A stretch of 64,000 nucleotides of DNA from Anaerobaca lacustris. Its GTDB lineage: Bacteria > Planctomycetota > Phycisphaerae > Sedimentisphaerales > Anaerobacaceae. Below, piece by piece: positions 33,611 through 41,795 of the stretch (within the stretch, counting starts at the first letter, position 1; each line of letters opens with the position of its first letter). Made by a program: the position numbers and the translations under genes. The DNA is taken from contig NZ_JASCXX010000013.1 of NCBI RefSeq assembly GCF_030012215.1, positions 62,001 to 126,000 on the forward strand. Direction: 5' to 3'. Below the pieces are notes generated by a model, which was not told the origin of the DNA, ran no database searches, and worked only from the letters and a program-made list of their open reading frames with translations.

Positions 33611-34588
33611 ATGACCAGGCACACCGCGATTCGACTCGTCGTCCCCACCCTCGCTCTTCTGATCGCTTCGGTTGGATGGGCCGACCCGTTCATGGGCCAG
33701 TATGCAGGGACCTTCCATGCCGACGGCATGATCCAGATGCCGGCGACCGCCGTCGTCGTGGCCGAGGGGGAGGACCATTACCGCATTCGCCTTGAGGCGA
33801 CGAGCAACGATCCGGGCCGTGAAGGGGCGACCATCGAGGTGTATGCCAGCCGCAGCGGGTTTGAGGCGCTGATCGGCTCGCGCTCGGGCGGATACCACTG
33901 GCACGGCCAGATCAAGGACGGCCGGCTCTCGGTGGCCAGTGCGTACGGGACACGTTTCGAACTGAACAAGGTGGTGCGAAAGAGCCCGAAGGAAGGGCTC
34001 GAACCGCCCACAGGAGCGGTCGTCCTGTTGCCCTACAAGGAGGGGACGAAGCCCGATCTGAGCGCGTGGACAAATCAGGAGTGGAAGGCCCTGGACAACG
34101 GCGCCATGCAGGTCAGCAAGGGCTCGACGACAACGAAAGAGCGGTTCGGCGATATCCAGCATCTGCATCTGGAGTTCTGGCTTCCACTGGAGCCCCTCAA
34201 TCGCGGGCAGGGCCGCTGCAACAGCGGCGTGTTCCTCAACGACCAATATGAGGTGCAAATTCTCGATTCCTTCGGTCTGGTCGAGACCTCCGGCGATTGC
34301 GGCGGCCTCTACAACGTCAAACGCCCCGATGGGAACGCGTCGCTGCCGCCATTGACGTGGCAGACATACGATATCGAGTTCCGCGCCCCGCGCCTCAACA
34401 GCGACGGGACCGTCAAGGAACAGGCCCGCATAACGGTCTACCTCAACGGTGTGAAGATCCACGACAACGTGGCGATCCCGCATCCGACGGCCAATCCGAA
34501 CGCCGAGCCGAAGCCCACCGGGCCGATCCAGTTGCAGGACCACGGCCATCCGATCCAGTTCCGCAACATCTGGCTGGTCAAAGGCTGA
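33611..34588 (+). CDS. Exported DUF1080 (3-keto-disaccharide hydrolase-like) protein
   Basis: This 325-residue protein has a signal peptide cleaved after SVGWA (residue 24). The N-terminal ~110 residues (FMGQYAGTFHADGMIQMPAT) are a small beta domain. The C-terminal ~190 residues are a concanavalin-like jelly roll of the DUF1080 family: HLHLEFWLPLEPLNRGQGRC, NSGVFLNDQYEVQILDSFGL, DCGGLYNVKRPDGNASLPPL, and a final IQLQDHGHPIQFRNIWLV. Known: DUF1080 proteins are very abundant in Planctomycetota, and some hydrolyse 3-keto-glycosides in the periplasm. AAGGAG lies nine bases before the ATG. The sugar-type permease gene follows 99 bases later. Confidence 0.9.
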   Translation: MTRHTAIRLVVPTLALLIASVGWADPFMGQYAGTFHADGMIQMPATAVVVAEGEDHYRIRLEATSNDPGREGATIEVYASRSGFEALIGSRSGGYHWHGQIKDGRLSVASAYGTRFELNKVVRKSPKEGLEPPTGAVVLLPYKEGTKPDLSAWTNQEWKALDNGAMQVSKGSTTTKERFGDIQHLHLEFWLPLEPLNRGQGRCNSGVFLNDQYEVQILDSFGLVETSGDCGGLYNVKRPDGNASLPPLTWQTYDIEFRAPRLNSDGTVKEQARITVYLNGVKIHDNVAIPHPTANPNAEPKPTGPIQLQDHGHPIQFRNIWLVKG

Positions 34589-34687
34589 CGCCATTGACGT
34601 GGCGCAGCGCCGTCCGGCGCGGTCCGAATGTCTGTCGGGCAGAGGATGGGTCGGACGCATTGTGACGTGAGCGCGGCGGGGTGTCGT

Positions 34688-35677
34688 ATGGGCGAAGGCA
34701 AAGCAGGCAGGCGCAGTGACGTCAGACGACTGGCGACCGATTATCTCGGCATGGTCGCGGCGCTGGTTCTGCTCGTCATCGTCTTCGGAGCCACGGCGAA
34801 GAACTTCTTCACCATTACGACGTTTCGCACCATCGCCAATCAGATTCCGGATACGACGGTGGTGGCGGTGGGGATGACGTTCGTTCTGATCATCGCGGGT
34901 ATCGATCTGTCGGTGGGCTCGGTCCTGGCGCTGGCCGGCGCCGTGCTGGGCATCGCCCTGGTCAACTGGGGTTTGCCCTTGCTGCCGGCGATCGGGCTGT
35001 GTCTGTTGGTGGGTCTGGTCTGCGGGGCCGCCAACGGGCTGATCGTCATTCGATGGCGACTGCCCTCGTTCATCGTCACACTGGGGATGCTGGAAGCGGC
35101 GCGCGGAGCGGCCTACCTCGTGACAGGCTCCCGCACGATCTACATCGGCCAACCGGTCGAGGTCGTCACGGACACCGCGATTCTCGGTTTGTCGCTTCCG
35201 TTCGTACTGGCGATCTGCATCGTGGTGACGGGCCAATTGGTGCTCTCGCGAACGGTGTTTGGACGTTATCTGATCGCGATCGGGACCAATGAGGAGGCCG
35301 TCCGTCTGTCGGGGATTGACCCGCGGCCGTACAAGCTGGCGGTGTTCGTTCTCTGCGGCCTGCTGGCGGCCGTCGGGGCGGTCATTCAGTCGGCCCGGAT
35401 GTCGTCGGCCAACCCGAACACCGCCACCGGGTTCGAGTTGCAGGCCATCGCCGCCGTCGTCATCGGGGGCACCAGCCTGATGGGGGGGCGCGGCTCGGTC
35501 GTTCGATCGTTCTTCGGGGTCCTGATCATCGCCGTACTCGGGACCGGACTGGCCCAGGTCGGCGCCCAGGAATCCACCAAACGGCTCATTACCGGCTGCG
35601 TCATCGTCGCCGCGGTCATCCTCGACCAGTACCGTTATCGGTCGCGCCGGAGCCTCAAATCGGCTGCGAAACACTAA
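34688..35677 (+). CDS. ABC sugar transporter permease, RbsC type (orphan)
   Basis: From the ATG at 34688 the protein is 329 residues; an open frame extends 20 codons upstream. It has about nine or ten transmembrane helices and the family signatures VVAVGMTFVLIIAGIDLSVG near the N-terminus, FGRYLIAIGTNEEAVRLSGI, and GFELQAIAAVVIGGTSLMGG near the C-terminus. RbsC-type permeases import ribose, xylose and similar sugars together with an RbsA-like double ATPase and a binding protein. Neither is encoded beside it, which is unusual. The partners may be elsewhere or lost. Confidence 0.9.
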   Translation: MGEGKAGRRSDVRRLATDYLGMVAALVLLVIVFGATAKNFFTITTFRTIANQIPDTTVVAVGMTFVLIIAGIDLSVGSVLALAGAVLGIALVNWGLPLLPAIGLCLLVGLVCGAANGLIVIRWRLPSFIVTLGMLEAARGAAYLVTGSRTIYIGQPVEVVTDTAILGLSLPFVLAICIVVTGQLVLSRTVFGRYLIAIGTNEEAVRLSGIDPRPYKLAVFVLCGLLAAVGAVIQSARMSSANPNTATGFELQAIAAVVIGGTSLMGGRGSVVRSFFGVLIIAVLGTGLAQVGAQESTKRLITGCVIVAAVILDQYRYRSRRSLKSAAKH

Positions 35678-35741
35678 TGGCCGCCGTTTCGCAGGATGAA
35701 GCCGCCTTTCGCACGCCGCAAATTGCCGGGAAATTGTTTCC

Positions 35742-35770
35742 TTGACAGGGGGGCCCCAACGGACGATAAT
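35742..35770 (+). promoter_or_regulatory. Consensus sigma70 promoter of the FHA gene
   Basis: TTGACA (35742-35747), 17 bases, GATAAT (35765-35770), giving a start site near 35777 and a leader of about 35 bases. Confidence 0.75.
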
Positions 35771-35811
35771 ACCATCAGCCTAATATGAACCCGGATGCGG
35801 AGGTAAAAACG

Positions 35812-36690
35812 ATGCGTCTGGTACTCAAACAAAAAGACGGCGAAACCAAAGAATACCAATTCGCCCAAGGGCCCATCGAGATCGGCCGAGGCGCCGATAA
35901 CCACGTCTTCCTTCCCGATCGCACCGTTTCCAAGAAGCACGCGGTGATTCTCTGCGATGGTGATGGGCGATGGGAAGTGCAGGACCTCGGCTCGGCGAAC
36001 AAGACCTATCTCAACGGGGAGATGGTCAGCAAAGCGCCCATCAAGACCGGGGATGCGATCCGCATCACCGAGTTCACCATCGAAGTCAGTCTGGACGGGC
36101 AGCCGCAAGGGGATCACTCCGGGCAGTTCGAGGACACGCTGAACCTCGAAGCCGGTCTGGCGACGCCGATGCACGAGACCGTGGTGCGAAAGCCCGACGC
36201 GGGCCATGCCCCGGCGATGCGCCTGGCCGCCAAGAGGTTGTCGGATTTCTCGTACGCCTGCGACGCGATCTGCAAGGCCGCCAATCTCGAAGAGATGCTC
36301 GTGACCCTGCTGAACGTCGCGTTGCAACAGTTCGGTGCGTTCCACACCTGGTGCGCCCTGCGGGAGCAGCCCAGCGGCCCCATGACCTACCATGCGGGCA
36401 AACGCCGGGACGGCAAGACCGTGGACCTGGGCGAACTGATGCTGGCCGACAAGATCAACCAGGCCGTCGAGCGGGCCCAGTCGGTGGTCATGCCGCGTGT
36501 TGCCGCCGACCTCGAATCGAAAGAGCGGATCCGTTCGGCGCTGATCGCCGCGATCTGCGGGCCCGGGGGCTGTTACGGCGTGATTTACGTCGACAACGCC
36601 ATGATCCACGACCACTACACACTCGGCGACCTGGACTACCTGATGCTCATCGCGATGCACACGGCCGCTGTGCTGAAGCGGTTCGTCTGA
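35812..36690 (+). CDS. FHA domain protein with a GAF-like C-terminal domain
   Basis: The ATG at 35812 has GGAGG eight bases upstream and gives 292 residues; an ATG at 35785 is in frame without a ribosome site. Residues 1-100 are a forkhead-associated domain: IEIGRGADNHVFLPDRTVSK with Gly25-Arg26, Ser40 and His43 for phosphothreonine recognition, then LGSANKTYLNGEMV. Residues about 150-292 (AICKAANLEEMLVTLLNVAL, GAFHTWCALREQP, GCYGVIYVDNAMI) look like a GAF sensor domain. It is a cytoplasmic signalling adaptor that probably reads phosphorylation by a Ser/Thr kinase encoded elsewhere. Confidence 0.9.
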   Translation: MRLVLKQKDGETKEYQFAQGPIEIGRGADNHVFLPDRTVSKKHAVILCDGDGRWEVQDLGSANKTYLNGEMVSKAPIKTGDAIRITEFTIEVSLDGQPQGDHSGQFEDTLNLEAGLATPMHETVVRKPDAGHAPAMRLAAKRLSDFSYACDAICKAANLEEMLVTLLNVALQQFGAFHTWCALREQPSGPMTYHAGKRRDGKTVDLGELMLADKINQAVERAQSVVMPRVAADLESKERIRSALIAAICGPGGCYGVIYVDNAMIHDHYTLGDLDYLMLIAMHTAAVLKRFV

Positions 36691-36807
36691 GTCTGTCCGT
36701 TTCGGCCGCAATGCCGGTGGCGCTTCGGGCGCTGCGCTCGGATCGCGCGGGCCTCTCGCGTCGTACGCAAGTCGTGATTTCCATCTCGCATAACCCCTCA
36801 CGTCGGA

Positions 36808-36813
36808 TATAAT
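36808..36813 (+). promoter_or_regulatory. -10 box of the lactonase-fold gene
   Basis: A perfect TATAAT (GGATATAATG) lies 72 bases before the ATG at 36885. No convincing -35 box is seen. Confidence 0.4.
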
Positions 36814-36884
36814 GGGCCCACCGATGTCTGGGTGACGCGTGGCAGACGGGATGGCATGGAACTCCAAATTGGTGAGGACGGCTC

Positions 36885-38000
36885 ATGGACACGAAAGCTC
36901 TTGCGATGGCCTTGATCTCCACGGTGGCGCTGTCAACGGCCTCGGCGAGATCGGTATCGGTGTACATCGGAACGTATACAGGAGGCGGCAGCCAGGGCAT
37001 CTATCGCACCACGCTCGATCTCGCTACGGGCGAGTTGGCCGAGCCGGTCCTGGCCGCCGAGGCGAGGAACCCGTCGTTCATCGAGATTCACCCTGCGGGC
37101 CAGTTTCTCTATGCCGTCAGCGAGGGGGGTGGGGCCGGGAGTGTCAGCGCCTTTTCCATCGATCCGGACACGGGCGATCTGAAGGCCCTCAACCAGCAGC
37201 CCTCAGGCGGCGCCGGCCCGTGTCACGTCAGCATCGACCACGCCGGACGCAACGTGCTCGTGGCCAATTACGGCAGCGGCAGTGTCTCGGTGATCCCGAT
37301 TCGTCCCGACGGCTCGCTGGGCGAGCCCACCGGCTTCGCTCAACACGTCGGTTCCGGCCCGAATCCCGGCCGGCAGAAGGGCCCCCACGCCCATTCGGTC
37401 AACGTCAGTCCCGACGACCGTTTTGCCTTCGTCGCGGACCTCGGGATCGACAAGGTCATGATCTATAGGCTCGACGTCGAGGCCGGGACCATTACGGCCA
37501 ACGATCCGCCCTTCGCGGCGCTCGCCCCCGGCGCCGGACCACGTCACTTTGCCTTCCACCCCAAAGGCAGGTACGCGTATGTCATCAACGAGCTGAACTC
37601 CACGATGACCGCCTTCGCCTACGATCCCGCATCGGGCGTGCTGACGGAAGTCCAGACGGTCCCGACGCTGCCGAGCGGGTTCACCGGGTCCAGCACCTGT
37701 GCGGAGGTCCGTGTGCACCCGAGCGGGCGATTCCTCTACGGCTCCAATCGTGGCCATGACAGCATCGTCGTCTACCGGATCGACCCAGGCGAGGGGACGC
37801 TCACGCTTGTCGAGCATCAGACAGCCGACATCAAGACCCCACGAAACTTCAATGTGGACCCGAGCGGGGCGTTCTGCCTTGTGGCCAATCAGGGCAGCGA
37901 CAGTGTCGTCGTCTTTCGCATCGACCCGCAGACCGGGTCGCTGGAACCGACGGGGCACAGAGTTCCTGTCGGTCGGCCGGTCTGCCTCCGTTTTCGGTAG
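36885..38000 (+). CDS. Exported lactonase-family beta-propeller (6-phosphogluconolactonase-like)
   Basis: This 371-residue protein has a signal peptide (residues 1-22, ALISTVALSTASA). A seven-bladed propeller follows with repeated blade motifs: VYIGTYTGGGSQGIYRTTLD, NPSFIEIHPAGQFLYAVSEG, GPCHVSIDHAGRNVLVANYG, KGPHAHSVNVSPDDRFAFVA, GPRHFAFHPKGRYAYVINEL and TPRNFNVDPSGAFCLVANQG. It matches the YbhE-type lactonase family. Export makes a role in the cytoplasmic pentose phosphate pathway unlikely; hydrolysis of extracytoplasmic sugar lactones is more plausible. GAGGA precedes the ATG. Confidence 0.92.
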   Translation: MDTKALAMALISTVALSTASARSVSVYIGTYTGGGSQGIYRTTLDLATGELAEPVLAAEARNPSFIEIHPAGQFLYAVSEGGGAGSVSAFSIDPDTGDLKALNQQPSGGAGPCHVSIDHAGRNVLVANYGSGSVSVIPIRPDGSLGEPTGFAQHVGSGPNPGRQKGPHAHSVNVSPDDRFAFVADLGIDKVMIYRLDVEAGTITANDPPFAALAPGAGPRHFAFHPKGRYAYVINELNSTMTAFAYDPASGVLTEVQTVPTLPSGFTGSSTCAEVRVHPSGRFLYGSNRGHDSIVVYRIDPGEGTLTLVEHQTADIKTPRNFNVDPSGAFCLVANQGSDSVVVFRIDPQTGSLEPTGHRVPVGRPVCLRFR

Positions 38001-38029
38001 GTTGCCAGGGCAATATTCGGATTTCCCGT

Positions 38030-38058
38030 TTGACAGTTGCCCGCGGGGTCGTTAGCGT
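38030..38058 (+). promoter_or_regulatory. Promoter of the acidic small protein gene
   Basis: A perfect TTGACA (38030-38035) with TAGCGT (38053-38058) after 17 bases. The -10 is weak. Confidence 0.45.
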
Positions 38059-38154
38059 GACGCTGACACCATGACGGCGGACGCGAGATGGCACGGTCTC
38101 GCGTGTCGCTCTTCGCTCGTTTTTGTATGTTGCCGCGTGCCGGAGGTTTCGCTT

Positions 38155-38451
38155 ATGGAACGTTTGCCGCAGTCCAAGGCCAGATTGATTGTCAACGTGA
38201 TGGAGCATGGAACCATCGTCGGCACCGACGATGCCGGGACACTGGAGTTCGATGACTGCGTCAACGCCGTCGAGGGTCTCGCCAGTTGGCTGGGTGAGGC
38301 GCTGGCCGAGGTGAACGAGGAGGATGGCATCGAGATTACCGCGGCCATCCTGATTGACGCCCTGCATCGCTGGACGTTCGACGAGCACGTCCATGAGGAC
38401 GACCACGAAGAGGACGATGAGCCGGCCGACGGCGATTTTCCGCCGAATTGA
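38155..38451 (+). CDS. Small acidic protein, unknown function
   Basis: From the ATG at 38155 (GGAGG eight bases before) the protein is 98 residues. A compact N-terminal domain (RLIVNVMEHGTIVGTDDAGT, LEFDDCVNAVEGLASWLGEA) is followed by a strongly acidic His/Asp/Glu tail (DEHVHEDDHEEDDEPADGDF). The tail could bind metal ions, which is a guess from composition. It converges on rpsU. Confidence 0.7.
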   Translation: MERLPQSKARLIVNVMEHGTIVGTDDAGTLEFDDCVNAVEGLASWLGEALAEVNEEDGIEITAAILIDALHRWTFDEHVHEDDHEEDDEPADGDFPPN

Positions 38452-38491
38452 CGCACCGTCTCCGCTGACGGGCCATCGTAACGGATCGGAA

Positions 38492-38525
38492 CCGAGCAGA
38501 GCGCAGGAAACGCACGTCTGCTCGG
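38492..38525. terminator. Inverted repeat between convergent genes
   Basis: CCGAGCAGA (38492-38500) and TCTGCTCGG (38517-38525) form a perfect 9-bp stem with a 16-base loop, midway between the converging stops at 38451 and 38565. Neither side has a T-tract, so termination is plausible but not certain. Confidence 0.4.
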
Positions 38526-38564
38526 ATTGGTCTCAGGGATGAAACGGCGGGAAACCCGGTCGGG

Positions 38565-38741
38565 TCAGCGTCGTGCCGCCCGTTGGGCTTTTCGCATGCG
38601 TCGGCGTTCGCGCTCGGAAGGCTTCTCGTAATACGCGTTGCGCTTCATGTCACGAATCAGACCTTCCTTTTCGCAGAGCTTCTTGAACCGTCTGATCATC
38701 TGCTGCACCGACTCGCCTGTACGCACTTTGACTTTCAACAC
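38565..38741 (-). CDS. rpsU: 30S ribosomal protein S21
   Basis: The 58-residue frame is easily missed because it is short. It reads (V/M)LKVKVRTGESVQQMIRRFK, KLCEKEGLIRDMKRNAYYEK, PSERERRRMRKAQRAARR. This is S21: the ESVQQMIRRFKK helix, the conserved Y-Y-E-K-P-S-x-x-R-R segment and a basic tail. The start is GTG 38741, with AAGGAG eight bases upstream; a TTG directly follows and could serve. S21 binds the 30S platform near the anti-Shine-Dalgarno end of 16S rRNA and is needed for initiation. It is transcribed alone from the promoter at 38831-38859 with a leader of about 80 bases. Confidence 0.95.
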   Translation of the reverse strand: MLKVKVRTGESVQQMIRRFKKLCEKEGLIRDMKRNAYYEKPSERERRRMRKAQRAARR

Positions 38742-38787
38742 TCAGTCGACTCCTTAACACGGCTATTTCGCCCAAACCCGAACACGC

Positions 38788-38803
38788 GGGAGCACGTACT
38801 CCC
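38788..38803 (-). promoter_or_regulatory. Hairpin in the rpsU leader
   Basis: GGGAG and CTCCC pair around a 6-base loop inside the rpsU 5' leader, about 50 bases before the start. It could be a translational control element, but no known motif is recognised. Confidence 0.35.
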
Positions 38804-38830
38804 AATATCGACATAACACGTGAACCAAAT

Positions 38831-38859
38831 AAGCTAATCGCTCGGCCACTCCTTTTCAA
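38831..38859 (-). promoter_or_regulatory. Promoter of rpsU
   Basis: On the minus strand TTGAAA (38859-38854), 17 bases, then TAGCTT (38836-38831). Confidence 0.5.
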
Positions 38860-38967
38860 GCCGAAAATACGACCGTGACCGCTTTTTCCGCAAATTATGG
38901 GGCCCCCTGGGGCGGAAACAGGCCCGGCCGGCCAGTGGGAATCTGCCCCATCAGGCGTTGGGGAGGC

Positions 38968-38996
38968 TTGAAAAACGGGGGGGAATCTGTTATTGT
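38968..38996 (+). promoter_or_regulatory. Promoter of hflX
   Basis: TTGAAA (38968-38973), 17 bases, TATTGT (38991-38996), giving a leader of about 25 bases. Confidence 0.6.
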
Positions 38997-39025
38997 GACC
39001 TTGTTCTTGGGAGGTATGCCTTTAC

Positions 39026-40342
39026 TTGGAAAAGTTTCGCCAGACCCTGAAAGTCAGAAAAGAACGTGCCATCCTGGTGGCCGCGAACCTGTCGCGGTCC
39101 AACGGATCCGATGATCTGGCCGAGTTGACCGCCTTGGCCGAGAGCGCCGGGGCGATTGTCGCCGACCGATTTCAGCAACGAATCCGCACGGTCAACCCAT
39201 CGACCTACATCGGCAAGGGCAAGGCTCTTCAACTCGCCCAGCGGGTCACACGGTTCAAGGCCGACGTGATTGTCTTCGACAATGACCTGTCGCCGGCCCA
39301 GATTCGCGAACTGGAGAAGATCACCGAGACCAAGGTGCTGGACCGCAGCGAGTTGATCCTCGACATCTTCGCCACGCGGGCCAGGACCAAGCAGGCCAAG
39401 CTCCAGGTCGAGCTGGCGCAGTTGGAGTACACGTATCCGAGGCTGACGCGAATGTGGTCGCACCTCGACACGGTCGCCGGCGCCGGCGGCGCTACGGCGG
39501 CAGGCGCCGTGGGAGGCATCGGTACGCGTGGCCCGGGCGAGCAGCAGTTGGAGATCGACCGACGCCTGGTCAACAAGCGGATCCGCGATCTGAAGCAAGA
39601 ACTGGCGGGCATCGACGATCGCAAGCTGCGCGAGATCAAGGGCCGTCATGGGCTCTTCAAGATCTGCCTGGTCGGGTACACCAACGCGGGCAAGAGCACA
39701 CTGCTCAACGCGCTGACCGATGCGGGCGCGTTCGTCGAGGACCGTCTGTTCGCTACGCTCGATACGCGGACGCGGAAGTGGTCTCCGGAAAAAGGGGTCG
39801 AGGTCCTGCTCAGCGATACGGTGGGATTCGTCAAGAAGCTGCCGCACCAGCTCGTGGCCTCGTTTAAGGCGACGCTGGAGGAGGCGGTCAATGCCGATCT
39901 GCTTCTGCACGTGATCGACGTGGCCAATGAAGACGTCCTGGGCCAGATGGAGTCGGTCAAAGCCGTCCTGAAAGAGATCGGCTGCGGGCACAAGCCCACA
40001 CTACCCGTGCTCAACAAGATCGATGCGATCAAGGACATCGGTTCGCTCGAAATGCTCGAGACTGTCTATCCGGAGGCTGTGTCGGTCTCGGCCCGGAGTG
40101 GGCTGGGCCTGGATGCCCTCGCGCGCAAAGTGACCGGGTTCTACCGGGGAGGAGAGCTGGTGCTCCGTGTGAGCAGCCGGCAATCCGATGGACGGATCCA
40201 GAGCTTCCTCCGCGCCCACGGGCAGATCCTCGACGAGCAGTATGGCGACAGTTCGGTGATCATCGAAGTCCGAATGGGCCGGAACCAGCTTCCCGAACTC
40301 CAGCGCCTCAAGCCCGACGCCCTCGAAATCGTGAAACACTGA
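39026..40342 (+). CDS. hflX: Ribosome-splitting GTPase HflX
   Basis: This 438-residue protein has the HflX N-terminal domain (NPSTYIGKGKALQLAQ; VIVFDNDLSPAQIRELEKIT), the glycine-rich linker GGIGTRGPGEQQLEIDRRLV and a G domain. G1 is VGYTNAGKSTLL near residue 216, G3 is DTVGFVKKLP and G4 is NKID. HflX binds the 50S subunit and splits stalled or hibernating ribosomes after stress. The start is TTG 39026 with GGGAGG about 11 bases before it; the ATG at 39016 is too close to that site and out of frame. It is divergent from rpsU, so two ribosome-related genes share the regulatory region. Confidence 0.94.
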   Translation: MEKFRQTLKVRKERAILVAANLSRSNGSDDLAELTALAESAGAIVADRFQQRIRTVNPSTYIGKGKALQLAQRVTRFKADVIVFDNDLSPAQIRELEKITETKVLDRSELILDIFATRARTKQAKLQVELAQLEYTYPRLTRMWSHLDTVAGAGGATAAGAVGGIGTRGPGEQQLEIDRRLVNKRIRDLKQELAGIDDRKLREIKGRHGLFKICLVGYTNAGKSTLLNALTDAGAFVEDRLFATLDTRTRKWSPEKGVEVLLSDTVGFVKKLPHQLVASFKATLEEAVNADLLLHVIDVANEDVLGQMESVKAVLKEIGCGHKPTLPVLNKIDAIKDIGSLEMLETVYPEAVSVSARSGLGLDALARKVTGFYRGGELVLRVSSRQSDGRIQSFLRAHGQILDEQYGDSSVIIEVRMGRNQLPELQRLKPDALEIVKH

Positions 40343-40386
40343 GGTTCCCTGCACGACCGGGCGAAGACGATCCCCGCAAGGCGGAA

Positions 40387-40415
40387 TTGACAGGGTGGCC
40401 CTTCCCATGTTTAAT
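40387..40415 (+). promoter_or_regulatory. Near-consensus promoter of gpsA
   Basis: TTGACA (40387-40392), 17 bases, TTTAAT (40410-40415). Confidence 0.7.
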
Positions 40416-40461
40416 GCGTCCCGACCCGATTCGAACGCAATCGTCGCAAATGGAGTCAACG

Positions 40462-41469
40462 ATGCCGGATAACGAATTCCACAACGTCTCGATCATCGGT
40501 GATGGCGGCATGGGGACCGTCCTGGGCATTCTGCTGTGCGAGAAGGGCATCGTTGCACGCCTGTGGGGCCACGACGCGGAACAGCTTGCCGAGATCGAGC
40601 GGAATCGCGACAACAGGAAGTTCCTGCCGGGCTACAAGCTTCCGTCGTCTCTGCTCTTCGATGCGAGAGATGACCGGGTTCTGGCCGGAGCGGACCTGAT
40701 CGTCTCGGCGGTGCCGTGCCAGTACATGCGGCCGGTCTGGACCCGCCTGAAAGACCATACTCCGCCGGGCGTTCCCGTGGTGTCGGTCGCCAAAGGGATC
40801 GAGAACGGCACGCTGCTGCGTCCGACGCAGATTCTCACCGACGTGCTGGGGGCAGGGGCGCCGAAAGCGGTCCTGAGCGGGCCGACGATTGCCGACGAGC
40901 TGGCTCGGAAACTGCCTGCGACGGCTTGTGCAGCGGCGGAGGATGCGAGTCTCAGCGCTCGGATCCAGCGCACGTTCACATGTCCGTGGCTTCGGGTCTA
41001 CACGAATTCGGACGTGGTCGGGGTGGAGTTGGCCGGCGCGCTGAAGAACGTGATTGCCATCGCGGCCGGGATCATCGATGGCGTTCGCGCCGGCGACAAT
41101 GCCAAGGCGGCCCTGCTGGCGCGCGGTCTGGCGGAGATCAGCCGGCTGGGGCTGGCCATGGGGGCCACGGAGCAGACGTTCGCGGGACTGACGGGTCTGG
41201 GCGATCTGGTGACGACGTGCATCTCCCCATCCGGACGGAACCGGTCGTTTGGCGAGCGGATCGGCCGGGGGCAGACGGTGGCCGAGGCGCAGGGCGCCAC
41301 ACACTCCGTGGTCGAGGGCATCGCCACGTGCGAGTCCGTCGTCTCGCTCGCATCGAAGCACGGCGTGGAAATGCCGATCACGCGGGCGGTCTATCAGGTC
41401 CTGTTTGAGAACAAGCCGGTGCGGTCGGCCATTGAAGACCTGATGAGCCGCCGCCTCAAAGCCGAGTAA
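40462..41469 (+). CDS. gpsA: Glycerol-3-phosphate dehydrogenase [NAD(P)+]
   Basis: This 335-residue protein starts at ATG 40462, with GGAG six bases before it. It reduces dihydroxyacetone phosphate to sn-glycerol 3-phosphate for phospholipid synthesis. The Rossmann start is VSIIGDGGMGTVLGILLCEK. Further family segments are VVSVAKGIENGTLLRPTQIL, VLSGPTIADELARKLPATAC, VVGVELAGALKNVIAIAAGI with the catalytic Lys, and GLTGLGDLVTTCISPSGRNR. It is transcribed alone from its own strong promoter. Confidence 0.94.
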   Translation: MPDNEFHNVSIIGDGGMGTVLGILLCEKGIVARLWGHDAEQLAEIERNRDNRKFLPGYKLPSSLLFDARDDRVLAGADLIVSAVPCQYMRPVWTRLKDHTPPGVPVVSVAKGIENGTLLRPTQILTDVLGAGAPKAVLSGPTIADELARKLPATACAAAEDASLSARIQRTFTCPWLRVYTNSDVVGVELAGALKNVIAIAAGIIDGVRAGDNAKAALLARGLAEISRLGLAMGATEQTFAGLTGLGDLVTTCISPSGRNRSFGERIGRGQTVAEAQGATHSVVEGIATCESVVSLASKHGVEMPITRAVYQVLFENKPVRSAIEDLMSRRLKAE

Positions 41470-41795
41470 GCCAGTCCTTCCGCAGCCGCGTGCTCCCGAC
41501 GCGGGAATGGATCTCCTTATGTTATCGGAACGGCCCTGCTGGTCGGTGCGCGCGAAGACCGTCTGACGGGCCAATATCCAGCACATTTTTTGTCCGGCGC
41601 GCTTCCGTTGATATATTTTAATCGGCGCGACACGGATGGTCGAAACAGTACTGCCGGGAAACCGAGCATCCGTGGTGATGCAACGGCGTTGAGAAAAGGA
41701 ACGAGGGGGTACATGCAGAGCCAATTCACAGCCAAGATCGGCCGCCGTGACAAGAGCAGGCACTATCAACCCGTTTTGAGGTAGGCTACGGTCGT
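41470..41795 (+). promoter_or_regulatory. 326-base leader region of the pilus operon
   Basis: The region contains a candidate promoter, TTGTCC (41590-41595)-N16-TATATT (41612-41617), within an AT-rich patch. A perfect 8-bp stem follows: CACGGATG (41631-41638) with CATCCGTG (41667-41674), enclosing an A-rich loop with a small CCGG/CCGA element. A 23-codon frame beginning at ATG 41713 after GAGGGGG (MQSQFTAKIGRRDKSRHYQP) ends 11 bases before pilM and could be a leader peptide. It lacks the conserved bases of c-di-GMP riboswitches. Confidence 0.45.

Noticed and set aside
33545-35674. 709-codon minus-strand frame
   Set aside because: It covers two well-supported plus-strand genes (DUF1080 and RbsC-type) and the gap between them; no motif.
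41600-41795. c-di-GMP or related riboswitch before the pilus operon
   Set aside because: The conserved GCAAAGCC-like core and the GNRA-receptor arrangement are not seen, so I report only a structured leader.
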